From JAUIIK01 sp963745675 (lineage in GTDB: Bacteria > Chloroflexota > Chloroflexia > Thermomicrobiales > CFX8): DNA of 64,000 nucleotides. Below, one piece after another: positions 52,838 through 62,373 of the stretch (positions are counted from its first letter, which is position 1; every line of letters begins with the position of its first letter). Under the pieces are notes generated by a model, which was not told where the DNA came from, made no database searches, and saw only the letters and a program-made list of their open reading frames with translations. The stretch spans positions 1 to 64,000 of the forward strand of contig CAVUYM010000016.1 in assembly GCA_963745675.1 (NCBI GenBank), given 5' to 3'. A program made the position numbers and the translations under genes.

Positions 52838-53941
52838 ATGACCCCGAAACAGGCGATGAAGATCACTGCCGCCGTATTGTTCGTCATCGGTATCGCGTGG
52901 CTGCTGATTCAAATCCGCGGAATTCTCATTATCCTGATTCTAGCGATCACCTTCGCTGCCGCCATTACCCCTGTCGTGCGCTGGTTGCGAGAACGCGGGC
53001 TCTCTCAGAGTCAAGCGGTCCTTGCGATTTATGCGAGCGTGCTTCTCACTCTCGGCATCGTTGGCTATATCGTTGTTCCGCCGCTCGCATCACAGGGTAC
53101 CGAGTTCGTCGACAACGTTCCCTCGATCCTCGACGACCTCGAAGAACAGGCGCGGCAAAGCGATAGCCGGTTCCTGCGCACGAGCGGCGCACGAGCGCTG
53201 AACCGGGCCGGGCGCCGTTATGATGAGTTGCGTGCCAACCCTGCGCCCCTCGGCAACACAGCGATGCAGTATGCGAATTCGGTGCTGAGCACGATCTTCG
53301 GGGTCTTCACGCTCTTTGTAGTCACCTACTACTGGGTCACCCAACGGGCACTCGTCAAACGAATTACGCTCGGTCTTGTGCCGCTACCTCGCCGCGAGAG
53401 CGCATATCAGATCTGGGATGAGATCGAGACACGCCTGGGCGGATGGGTTCGCGGTCAACTGCTGCTGTCGGGCATCATCGGTGGCGCTTCAATGGTCGGC
53501 TACTGGGCGCTCGGTCTCGATTACTGGCTGACCCTCGGGATCATCGCTGGAGTCACGGAAGTTATCCCGTTCCTCGGCCCGATCATCGGTGGTGGCGCGG
53601 CAGTGCTCGTCGCGTTGACCGACTCGCCCCAGAAGGCGCTCATCACTATTGTTTTTGTCTTCGCACTCCAGCAGATCGAAGGGGCTGTGCTGGTGCCCCG
53701 AGTGATGCAAAACGCCGTCGGACTAAATCCGCTGTCGGTCATCCTGGCGGTGCTCATCGGTGGGGCCGTGCTTGGGCCAATTGGCGCGATCATCGCAATC
53801 CCACTCGCGGCAGCGGTTCAGGTATTTGTCGGACATCTCTGGGAGGTACGCGACGATCAGCCGGACACGAGCAGACTCAATGAACAAGCGTCGCGTCGCG
53901 CTGCCGTGCCCGTTGCCGACGAGTCGCCCATTGCGGAATAG
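52838..53941 (+). CDS. AI-2E family (PerM/TqsA-like) membrane transporter
   Basis: 367 residues with eight predicted membrane helices in the AI-2E/PerM arrangement. Distinct segments: WLLIQIRGILIILILAITFA, ITPVVRWLRERGL, a soluble stalk (TEFVDNVPSILDDLEEQARQ), GWVRGQLLLSGIIGGASMVG, VIPFLGPIIGGGAAVLVALT and the late VVPRVMQN-like VLVPRVMQNAVGLNPLSVIL. Members export small molecules, including AI-2, or act in ion and sodium transport; the ligand here is unknown. A short hydrophilic tail ends the protein. Confidence 0.85.
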   Translation: MTPKQAMKITAAVLFVIGIAWLLIQIRGILIILILAITFAAAITPVVRWLRERGLSQSQAVLAIYASVLLTLGIVGYIVVPPLASQGTEFVDNVPSILDDLEEQARQSDSRFLRTSGARALNRAGRRYDELRANPAPLGNTAMQYANSVLSTIFGVFTLFVVTYYWVTQRALVKRITLGLVPLPRRESAYQIWDEIETRLGGWVRGQLLLSGIIGGASMVGYWALGLDYWLTLGIIAGVTEVIPFLGPIIGGGAAVLVALTDSPQKALITIVFVFALQQIEGAVLVPRVMQNAVGLNPLSVILAVLIGGAVLGPIGAIIAIPLAAAVQVFVGHLWEVRDDQPDTSRLNEQASRRAAVPVADESPIAE

Positions 53942-53971
53942 GCCTCACAACAATGGAAAGCACAGCCTACA

Positions 53972-54914
53972 ATGCCACTAACCTACGCACTCTTTGAAAC
54001 CGCAGCTGACCTGCGTGCGACGGTAAACGCCCTCAGCAAGAACGGCTTCGAACGCTCAAGTTTGTCATTCATTGGCCGCGATCTCGAGTCGGACATCGGA
54101 GAGCAGGACGATCGCAGAACGACAATCGCACAGGTGCTACAGGCGCTCGATCTGGGGCCAGTTGCGATGCACCTCGACCCGTTCGCGCTGGTCGTCGTTC
54201 CCGAAGGAGGGACGTTTCTCATCGCCGGGTGGTCAGCACGGCATCTCGGCAGCAAGAACGGCGTCTCTTGCTCGGACCGCAAGGGGATTCATGATTTCCT
54301 CGGAACATTGGGGCATTCCGATGAAGAGGCCGAGTTTCTCAATGGGCGGCTGCAAGCAGGTGTATTGTTCCTGGGCGTTAGCGATCCCGACGAAAACAGT
54401 CTCGCCCGGGCGCGTGAAATATTCGCCGACCAGCAGGCCGTCTACGTAGGGCTCATCGAGTCGGAATCTATCGAAAGGGGCTGGGCCGAGGTGGCAATCT
54501 CGAGGTCCGACAGCGCGGTGTTAGGCGAACTCATCATTGTAGATGTATCTGCCAGCATTCTCGATTCGGATGAGGAGAACTCCAGCAATGCGCTGGTCGG
54601 GGCTACGCTCGTAGATGAGGAAAGCAACGAAATCGGGACGATAACCGCCACCATTTCTGATCCTGAGAGGGAATCCCGAGGAGCGCCTGACGTATGTTGT
54701 CGTTGAACATGGAGGATTCCTCGGTGTTCGACAGAATCTGCACGTCCTGCCATCGGAACTTGTAGAGGAACAAGAAGATGGGAGCTATCGCGTTCGATGC
54801 AATCTCGAAGTGATCGAGAACGCACCGGGCTTCGACGCCCGTCTGCCGTTTAGCCGTCGCGAAGAGCAGGCAGTCTGCGCTTACTACGGAACCAAGCCTT
54901 ATTGGGAGGATTAG
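53972..54914 (+). CDS. hypothetical protein with C-terminal PRC-barrel-like domain, frameshifted
   Basis: About 313 residues over two frames. The N-terminal part (TYALFETAADLRATVNALSK, ARAREIFADQQAVYVGLIES) resembles the general-stress-protein 17M type, with two short alpha/beta halves. After a break near 54668 the second frame reads NPEERLTYVVVEHGGFLGVR, then QNLHVLPSELVEEQEDGSYR, which fits a PRC-barrel. The end is KPYWED at 54914. PRC barrels bind to partner proteins or RNA. No cofactor or catalytic motif seen. 30 bases downstream of the AI-2E gene, likely co-transcribed. Confidence 0.6.
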
Positions 54915-55005
54915 CAAGGCTCGCATGTTGCAAACAGGTATCATTTGCAGTCGTCTCGATCCAGCTACGATTCGGTTTGTAATGACGCACAATGAGGAAA
55001 CATAG

Positions 55006-55887
55006 ATGTCCAGATTCAGAGATAGAGCCAAACTAGATACATCCCAAGTTGAAGATCGGCGCGGCAGCGGAGCGGCGAAGATCGGCGGAGTAGGTGGTGG
55101 AATCGGGATTATTATCCTGATCGCGTTCACACTGCTTGGCGGAAATCCGGGGGACCTCGCCGGGATCACCGGCGGATCTGACTCGCAATCTCCAGCGAGT
55201 GGAACAGCGATCAGCAGCATCGATGAAGATTGTCAAACCGGAGTCGACGCAAACGAGCAGCAGGATTGCCGCATCGTTGGCTATGTCAACAGCATCCAGG
55301 CCTACTGGACAGAAACCCTCGCCGAGCGTGGCCAAACCTATCAGGAGTCACCGACTGTGCTTTTCACCGGAGTTACACAGACGGCATGTGGGCAGGCGTC
55401 GGCCCAGGTTGGCCCCTTCTACTGCCCGGGCGACAAGAAGGTCTATCTCGATCTCGGATTCTTCGACGATCTTCGCACCAAGTTCGGCGCACAGGGCGGC
55501 CCCTTCGCCGAAGCCTATGTATTGGCCCACGAATACGGTCATCACATTCAAGATCTGGAAGGCACGCTCAACAGCGCCAATGGCAACGACCAGGGTGCCG
55601 GGAGCACCTCCGTCCGCATCGAGCTACAGGCCGATTGTTTCGCTGGCGTATGGGCTAATAACGCGGCAGAGACAGGCTTCCTGAATCCGCTCAGCGACGA
55701 GGATGTGCGCATTGGATTGGACGCCGCGTCGGCCGTCGGCGACGACCGTATCCAGGAGGAGTTCCAGGGCCAGGTCAATCCCGAAACATGGACCCACGGC
55801 TCATCCGAACAGCGCCAGGAATGGTTCAAGATCGGCTATCAGTCCGGCCAGATGGAAACGTGTGACACCTTCAACGCCGCTCTTTGA
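55006..55887 (+). CDS. neutral zinc metallopeptidase (YpfJ family)
   Basis: 293 residues. A charged N-terminus (MSRFRDRAKLDTSQVEDRRG) precedes one membrane helix (IGGVGGGIGIIILIAFTLLG), then the extracytoplasmic domain. The zinc site is HEYGHHIQDLEG with catalytic Glu; downstream RIELQADCFAGVWAN provides the third ligand. The C-terminal GSSEQRQEWFKIGYQSGQM completes the family pattern. The family is common, but its physiological substrate is unknown. Confidence 0.9.
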   Translation: MSRFRDRAKLDTSQVEDRRGSGAAKIGGVGGGIGIIILIAFTLLGGNPGDLAGITGGSDSQSPASGTAISSIDEDCQTGVDANEQQDCRIVGYVNSIQAYWTETLAERGQTYQESPTVLFTGVTQTACGQASAQVGPFYCPGDKKVYLDLGFFDDLRTKFGAQGGPFAEAYVLAHEYGHHIQDLEGTLNSANGNDQGAGSTSVRIELQADCFAGVWANNAAETGFLNPLSDEDVRIGLDAASAVGDDRIQEEFQGQVNPETWTHGSSEQRQEWFKIGYQSGQMETCDTFNAAL

Positions 55888-55907
55888 GCCTGTCTCTCAG
55901 AAGGGGT

Positions 55908-57197
55908 CTACACCTCCGGCGGTTGCCAGCCGCCACCGACCAATTCGATATGTCGTGCCACCGCCAGGGCTACATGCTCCTGCCACGGACGTGCAACGAC
56001 TTGGACCCCAATCGGCATATCGTCGGCCGAAGTTCCGGCACGGACGACGACGCAGGGCCAGCCGGTAAGACTGAAGGGTAGCGTGTAGGCAAATCGCTGC
56101 TCGTCCGGATCGGAGTGATCCGGCGCCGGATGGTGATCGACGGGACAGAGCAACACATCGTAGTCCCGCATGAATCCAAGCATCCGGCTGCGAAAGCGGT
56201 CCCAGCGGAGATAGAGCGCCTCTACGTCAGCACCACTCAACTCGGAAAGTCCCCAGAAACTCTCAGTGATAGCGCGCACTTCATCGAGATCGGGCGGCAA
56301 AGTCTCTGTGACCTTCGCGCCGGCGTCATCCAGAAAATTAGCGCTGGCTGCGATCACCTGCATCGTTTCCGGAGTCGGAGTCACCTGTCCATCGTCGCTA
56401 TAGAATCCGACACGCAGGTCGGCAATCTGGACGTTGTCCATCTCACCAAGCGGCATTGGAATTACGCCGGCATCGTGCCAATCGGGTCCGGCGATAATCG
56501 CCAGCGCGACATCGAGATCTTCAACGAATCGAGAGATCGGTCCAACCTGCGTCCGAACGTCGCTCAACCCACCGTGGTGCTCGAAAGCGCCGGTGTTTGG
56601 AACCCGTCCGGTCGTAGGCTTCAGACCGGCAACGCCGCAGTAATGAGCGGGCAGGCGGATACTCCCGCCGGAATCGCTCCCCAGACCCAGCGGTGAAGCT
56701 CCGGCACCCTGTAGAGCAGCCTCGCCTCCGCTACTGCCACCGGGAGTGCGCGCAAGATTGTAGGGATTGTTGGTCCGGCCATAGATGTCATTATCGGTTC
56801 TGCCACCCCCACCACCGGGCGGGCAGTTTGTCTTGGCAATCAGAATGCCTCCGGCTGCGCGCAAGCGGGCTATGGCAACCGCATCCTGACTCGGGATATG
56901 GTCAGCCTGCGCGCTGAATCCAACCGCAGTAACGACGCCTTCGGTGTCGAAGACATCTTTGGCAGTGAAGGGCACGCCGTGCAGCGGTCCGATGATCGTC
57001 CCAGTAGCAAGCGCATCGTCAGCACGCCCCGCCTCAGCAAGGGCTCGCTCGCTGACCACCTGCACAGCGGCATTGATCGATGGATTGACCGAGGAAATGC
57101 GATCGAGAAATGCCTGCGTCACCTCGACGGACGAAACATCGCCGCTACGAATCGAACGCGCGATGGTCTTCGCCGATGAATTGAGCAATGCGTCCAC
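55908..57197 (-). CDS. amidase signature family protein
   Basis: 429 residues. The Ser-cis-Ser-Lys triad is present: Lys 80 in GVPFTAKDVFDTEG, cis-Ser 155 in ARTPGGSSGGEAAL, and nucleophile Ser 179 in GSDSGGSIRLPAHYCG. The family covers GatA-like and small-molecule amidases. No GatB/C partner is nearby and the protein is shorter than GatA, so a stand-alone amidase is more likely. Start at 57197. It lies upstream of the zinc peptidase in opposite orientation and shares the strand with the GMC gene 55 bases before it. Confidence 0.88.
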   Translation of the reverse strand: MDALLNSSAKTIARSIRSGDVSSVEVTQAFLDRISSVNPSINAAVQVVSERALAEAGRADDALATGTIIGPLHGVPFTAKDVFDTEGVVTAVGFSAQADHIPSQDAVAIARLRAAGGILIAKTNCPPGGGGGRTDNDIYGRTNNPYNLARTPGGSSGGEAALQGAGASPLGLGSDSGGSIRLPAHYCGVAGLKPTTGRVPNTGAFEHHGGLSDVRTQVGPISRFVEDLDVALAIIAGPDWHDAGVIPMPLGEMDNVQIADLRVGFYSDDGQVTPTPETMQVIAASANFLDDAGAKVTETLPPDLDEVRAITESFWGLSELSGADVEALYLRWDRFRSRMLGFMRDYDVLLCPVDHHPAPDHSDPDEQRFAYTLPFSLTGWPCVVVRAGTSADDMPIGVQVVARPWQEHVALAVARHIELVGGGWQPPEV

Positions 57198-57251
57198 AGC
57201 GCCCCCGTTTCGGTTGAACAGCGAATGTAGCCAGAACAGGCACGCGCAGCC

Positions 57252-58766
57252 TCAAACGAAGCGCTGCGCGAGATGTTCTCCGATCATGACCGCCGGGAGG
57301 TTCGTATTAGCCCGCATCAGCGTTGGCGAGATTGAGACATCACAGACATAGAGACCGTCGATCCCGTGCACCTTCCCATCGGCGTCGACTACCGCATCTG
57401 GATCGCTCGCTGGTCCCATCCGGCAGCTGCAGGCGGGATGATAATTGATCCGCAGCGTCTCCTCGGCAAATTGTTCGAGCTGAGTGCGGCTCTTCACTTC
57501 CGGACCCGGACGTAGTTCACCACGCACGAGGCCGATACGTTCGAGGTTCCCGGCGATCTCCCGGGCCAGTTCCAGGCCATCAACCAGTACGGCGCGGTCA
57601 ACATTTTCTGGATCGGAGAAATAACCATGATCGATCGTGAGCGGGGCTTCGGGATCAGCGGACGTGAGTTTCATTGCGCCGGACGATCTGACTGCAACAG
57701 TCGACGACGGAATCGAATAGCGCCAACCGCTCTCGGCGGTGTCATCTCGACGCAAGATGCCATAAAGGTGCAGGTCGAACGCTTCGGAACAATGCGAGCT
57801 TCGCGTCTTGAGAATCGTCTGCTCATCCGGCGTCCAGCGCTCGCCGCTAAAGAGCTCCATCTGACGAGCTAGCCTGTCGGTCGCCCGAAGCTCGATTGAG
57901 GTCAAAGGATGGTCAGTGAGCGCTCGACCCACACCGGGTAACTGATGAGCCGATTCGATACCAAGCTCTCTCAACTCATCCGGATCACCGATCCCGGAAC
58001 GCAGCAAGATTGCTGGAGAACCATATGCCCCACCGGCTATGACGATCCTGTTCGCTTCGATCCGTCGCCAGTCGCCGTCGATACGCGCGATGACGGCGAC
58101 GGCGCGGCCATTCTCGATGATGACGCGATCGACCAGCACATCGCCTTGAATCGTTAGATTCGCCCGCTCGCGCACCGGATCGAGGTAGCCGAAGGCGGTG
58201 TTCCAGCGCATGCCATCGATGATATTGACCGGCGAGATGCCAGTCGCCGAGACGTCATCGGGATCGTCGAGATCGTGGACACGGGGAATACCGGCGGCTA
58301 TCGCTCCCTCCATAAATGCACCGTGGAACGGGGTTAACTCGTCGTCATCGGGAATACGCACGCGCAGCGCCCGTTTTGCCCGTTCCCAGGCCGGAGCCAC
58401 ATCATCCCAGCCCCAACCAGCATTGCCTAGCTCGGCCCAGCGATCGTAGTCGCGACGATGGCCGATGACTTCAACACAGCCATTGTGAGAGGAACAGCCG
58501 CCAATCACCCGCGCCCGGTCGTAAGCCGTGCGCTGGCGGTGACTCGGGCGGTTCAGTCCGCTGTAACCCCAGTCATGCGATTCTGGAAACTTCAAGGCAT
58601 CCAGCAGATCGGCAGGCCAACCGCCACTGTCAAATGGACCGTAATCGGGTCCAGCCTCCAGCAGGAGCACATTCTGGTCGCTATCCCTGGTAACAATCCC
58701 GGCCAGGGCCGCCCCGGCCGAGCCGCCGCCAACGATAAGCAAGTCAATCGGCGGCGAGCTGTTCAT
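57252..58766 (-). CDS. GMC family oxidoreductase (choline dehydrogenase-like)
   Basis: 504 residues. FAD-binding start LLIVGGGSAGAALAGIVTRD, then the GMC signature region IGGCSSHNGCVEVIGHRRDY (Gly-Cys-Ser-Ser-His). Near the end it has HPACSCRMGPASDPDAVVD, containing the active-site His, and DVSISPTLMRANTNLPAVMI with the second conserved Asn. GMC enzymes oxidise alcohols or sugars. The acceptor is likely a quinone or oxygen. No signal peptide. It precedes the amidase on the same strand, possibly one transcript; a shared pathway is only a guess. Confidence 0.88.
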   Translation of the reverse strand: MNSSPPIDLLIVGGGSAGAALAGIVTRDSDQNVLLLEAGPDYGPFDSGGWPADLLDALKFPESHDWGYSGLNRPSHRQRTAYDRARVIGGCSSHNGCVEVIGHRRDYDRWAELGNAGWGWDDVAPAWERAKRALRVRIPDDDELTPFHGAFMEGAIAAGIPRVHDLDDPDDVSATGISPVNIIDGMRWNTAFGYLDPVRERANLTIQGDVLVDRVIIENGRAVAVIARIDGDWRRIEANRIVIAGGAYGSPAILLRSGIGDPDELRELGIESAHQLPGVGRALTDHPLTSIELRATDRLARQMELFSGERWTPDEQTILKTRSSHCSEAFDLHLYGILRRDDTAESGWRYSIPSSTVAVRSSGAMKLTSADPEAPLTIDHGYFSDPENVDRAVLVDGLELAREIAGNLERIGLVRGELRPGPEVKSRTQLEQFAEETLRINYHPACSCRMGPASDPDAVVDADGKVHGIDGLYVCDVSISPTLMRANTNLPAVMIGEHLAQRFV

Positions 58767-58989
58767 GCGCTGCTTCTTTCCATTCGTGACGTTTTCGATC
58801 GCTTCTTACTGGGAGATCATAGCCGCCCCCACGATCCCCGTCTCTATCAGCCTTCCACCAATTTAGAAAGATGGCGCTTGCACAGGTGTACGGACAAAGG
58901 GGGTGACTTAATCTGATGTTTATGTATTATGTGGGGGAAGTCGTGGGGGCTTCTACATTTGAATACTTCGACCCGGACCACCAGGAAAG

Positions 58990-60108
58990 GTGGGCGTTTT
59001 GGGGAACGCAGGGCGAGGATTCGTTCGTCGACTCCGTCCAGTCGGGCTTGTGTCACCCGGCTGGCATCAGCGGTTGTCGGTTTCCGCCGTTCGGCGCGCC
59101 GAAATCATTGATAGTCTGGACGATTCCGCAAAGCTAGATTCTGACTACCTTCTACTTGTCGTGCTCAGCTGTATCATCGCCAGTTTCGGACTGGTGGTTA
59201 ACAGCACGGCAGTAACGATAGGCGCGATGCTGATCGCGCCGCTCATGGGACCGATCCTCGGGATGTCCCTGGCGTTGGTACGAGGCGATTTACATCGCCT
59301 CGCGCAAGCAATCACGACACTACTCATTGGTGTTGCCATGGCGATCCTCATCAGTGTCGTCATCGGCAACGTCGTCTCACGCAGCAAGGCCAACGGCTTT
59401 CTGGCCGAGCTGCCGCGAGAGATGATGAATCGCACTGAGCCAACGCTCTTCGACCTCGTGGTCGCGATGGCTGGCGGTTTCCTGGCAGCCTATGCGCTAA
59501 CCCAACCTCGGCTATCACCGACATTGCCGGGCGTTGCCATCGCGACCTCGCTGATGCCACCGTTGTGTGTCGTCGGACTGGGCATTTCGCAGGGCGAAAC
59601 CGGCGTCTCGAATGGCGCGCTGTTGCTCTTCCTCGCCAACTTCGTGGCTATCGTCTTCAGCAGCGCCGTCGTCTTCGTGCTGGCAGGGTTCGGTCCACTC
59701 GCCTTCCACGAGCGCCGAACGGTCATCTCGCGAACATTCGTCATCTCCAGCATCTCACTCGTCTTGATCACGATTCCACTGGCGAATTTCATGGTTCGAA
59801 TCGCCGATGATGCGCGCACCAGCCAGACTGTGCGGGAGACACTCTCCGAGCAATTCGCGCAGATCAGCGCCGACGCGCAGGTGGTGGAATTTGATCAGGA
59901 AAAACAAGATGGCAATTTGCATGTTAATGTGACCGTGCGAACGCCGCGCGAGTTTACCTACAACGAAACGTCTCGCATTCAGCGCATTCTCGCGTCAAAG
60001 CTGGGCACGCCTGTTGCGCTAGAGCTTCTGATCGTGCCGATCAAGTTACTGGACGCCGTCTCGCCCATTCCGAGCAGCAACGACGCGCCACGCTTCCCGG
60101 AATCGTGA
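58990..60108 (+). CDS. DUF389 family membrane protein
   Basis: About 372 residues as written; the N-terminus is uncertain. The start at 58990 (GTG) has a weak site, and codons before SAVRRAEIIDSLDDSAKLDS look untypical. The DUF389 core is clear: NSTAVTIGAMLIAPLMGPIL, GMSLALVRGDLHRL, VAMAGGFLAAYALTQPR, PGVAIATSLMPPLCVVGLGI. About six membrane helices are followed by a soluble ferredoxin-like tail (DGNLHVNVTVRTPREFTYNE). Function unknown; a channel or transporter role is suspected. Its end overlaps the glycosyltransferase on the opposite strand by 63 bases. Confidence 0.8.
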   Translation: MGVLGNAGRGFVRRLRPVGLVSPGWHQRLSVSAVRRAEIIDSLDDSAKLDSDYLLLVVLSCIIASFGLVVNSTAVTIGAMLIAPLMGPILGMSLALVRGDLHRLAQAITTLLIGVAMAILISVVIGNVVSRSKANGFLAELPREMMNRTEPTLFDLVVAMAGGFLAAYALTQPRLSPTLPGVAIATSLMPPLCVVGLGISQGETGVSNGALLLFLANFVAIVFSSAVVFVLAGFGPLAFHERRTVISRTFVISSISLVLITIPLANFMVRIADDARTSQTVRETLSEQFAQISADAQVVEFDQEKQDGNLHVNVTVRTPREFTYNETSRIQRILASKLGTPVALELLIVPIKLLDAVSPIPSSNDAPRFPES

Positions 60109-62101
60109 GCAGGCGGCACCGAGGCGTACCGACCGAAGACAAGTCAAGCAATCGCTGCCTCGTCGAGCACGTTCGACGAGGGCGATCGGGAAGCCATATT
60201 GCGCGTTGAAAAGCGCGAGAGCCAGAACGCTACGACGCTGAAACTGGCCGGCGAGGAATTCGAGACCATAGGTTGTCATGCCCGTGTCAAAACTGGAACT
60301 GATCAAGCGTGGAGAGACATCGAGTGTGATCTCCTCGTCGCCCAGGTCGATCGAGAGCCTTGCAGGATCTGATATCTGGTGGAGTCCGGCAAGTACAATC
60401 CGAGCGCCGGTCAACGACATATCGTCGATACGACAGGCACGTCCGTTGATGCGCCCGGAGAGCCGTGTTGCAAAGCGTACGCTGGAGCGCCGTTCAGCAC
60501 CGTAGCGGCTTTGCATCACCCGGCGCATCGCCAGAGCAATGATCACGCCATTGACAACAAGCCAGATAGCCGCGCCATGGGCAGCCCACGGAACGCGATA
60601 GGACATCGGAGTGAGACCGGCCAGCGTCAGTACGTACCAGCTGCCAGCGACCAGACTCGTTCCGAGCAACCCAAAGAGCAACATCGAAGCGCGTTGCCGG
60701 CTCCGTTGCTCTCCCGTCCTGCCCTTGGGGGTCACCTGGAAGGTTTGGCTACCGGGAAGTATGAGAGTGAGCGTCGCTAGAAGATTTGGCGTCATGCGGA
60801 CGGCCTCGAAAACCAGCTGCATCTTTTCCTGGTAGTACCCTCGGCTCAGTCGCCGAAGAGCCCACCGCTGGAGCAGGAATGGCACCCCGAACGCAATCAG
60901 GAACATCATTGGATTGGCACGGATTGGCACGGCGCCGGTCATCAACACAACTGGCGGGATGAGAATAAGACCGAGCATGCGCCAGGCGTCGAACCAGCCG
61001 AGCAGCGTCATGGCGTAGGACAGACGCTGCTGCATCGTCAAGCCAGAAACGAAGAATGGATTCTCTATGCGTAACACCTGCATCGCTCCGGTACCCCAGC
61101 GGAAGCGCTGCAGCTGGAATTGTTCGGCGTTGGCCGCCGCGAGTCCACGCGCCAGAACCTCGTTGTGATAAATGGTCTTCCAACCACGCCGGTGCATGCG
61201 AATCGTCGTGTGTATATCCTCGGTAATCGTCTCAGTCGCGATTCCACCCACATCTTGCGAGCGCGGCAACCCGAACAACTGCACATGTTCCACACCAGAA
61301 TGCCCCACCTACGCGGTTCTTGCCGGGCTGGATCACTCGATAGAACATCGCCTGTTCATGATAAAGATCTTGCTCTTGTTGTTCGAGGGCGTCATCAGTG
61401 TTGGCATGCTCGAAAGACTCCGTGTTGTAGAAGTCCTGCGGTGTCTGAACGAGGGCAATACGTGGATCGTCAAAATAGCCGATCGTGTTCGTCAGGAATT
61501 CGGGCGTTGGAACGTGATCGGCGTCCAAAATAGCGACGAGATCGGCCTCGATATATTGGAGCGCGTTGTTGATGTTTCCAGCCTTGGCGTGGTCATTGTT
61601 CAATCGCGTCAGGTAATTTGCGCCGAGTGACTCGGCAAGCTCGCGAATGTGCTCCCGCCGGCCATCATCGAGTACCCAGGTCTCATGCACCGGGTTGAGC
61701 GAGACAGACGCGGCGATGACCGGCAAGAGCACTTCGACGCTCTCGTTATAGGTCGGGATGAGAATCGCAATGCGCTGACTGGTTGTTTCTACAACGGCCG
61801 CATCTCGCACCGTCTGAACATCCCATAGTGCGTGCATGAACAGCACCATGCTGACTAAGGCATGAATTTCGATCATGAGGAGTGGAAGCGATACCCACCA
61901 GACGCTGAAGTCAATTGTGAAGAGCGTTCGCCAGACGATATAGAGCAGCGAACTAACGAGTGCAACGACTGCAATGGCGCGTATCTTGGAGAGTTCTTGA
62001 GCAGACTCAGGCTCGGGCAGCCGTCCTCCGGAAAAGCGGGGCAGCCCAACAGGCGGAAGTGAGCATACCAGTGCTTTGGATTCAGCAGTTTGAACCGGCA
62101 T
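60046..62101 (-). CDS. cellulose synthase-like GT2 glycosyltransferase with PilZ domain, frameshifted
   Basis: About 684 residues. N-terminal helices (IRAIAVVALVSSLLYIVW, LMIEIHALVSMVLFMHAL) precede the GT-A domain: ILIPTYNESVEVLLPVIAAS, DADHVPTPEFL, then ATETITEDIHTTIRMHRRGW and the QxxRW motif in LQRFRWGTGAMQVLR. Membrane helices follow, then a PilZ domain with the c-di-GMP motifs RSSVR and DMSLTG. This is the BcsA-like plan, so the product is a beta-linked polysaccharide exported through the enzyme's own channel, probably under c-di-GMP control. No BcsB. The frame breaks at about 61258, between VRVAAL and QDVGGI. It is divergent from a GH26-like lipoprotein. Confidence 0.85.
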
Positions 62102-62373
62102 TGTCTGTGCTTTCAGTCGTTCCCGACCGTTCTAAGGTGCTACGAAACGCCCCGGTGTCTCTAAGTAATCGTCAGTTATGGGCCTGCAAAACCGCAGGGA
62201 AGAAGGTGTTGGTCGTCGCCGGCCGTTCGTTTTCCATCGAGAGGAGTGGCCAGAGGAGAGATGGACTGACCGTCGTCCTGCAATCAGGACTAATAGGACT
62301 CGCCCGCTGCAGTGGTCGACTGCAACGATTCTGAGGGACCATTGATATGACGTTGGCAGAGGATTGATCAGCC

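Noticed and set aside
59791..59803. A GGTTCGAATC string like a tRNA T-arm
   Set aside because: It is in the coding frame of the DUF389 gene and no acceptor stem or anticodon arm can be formed around it.
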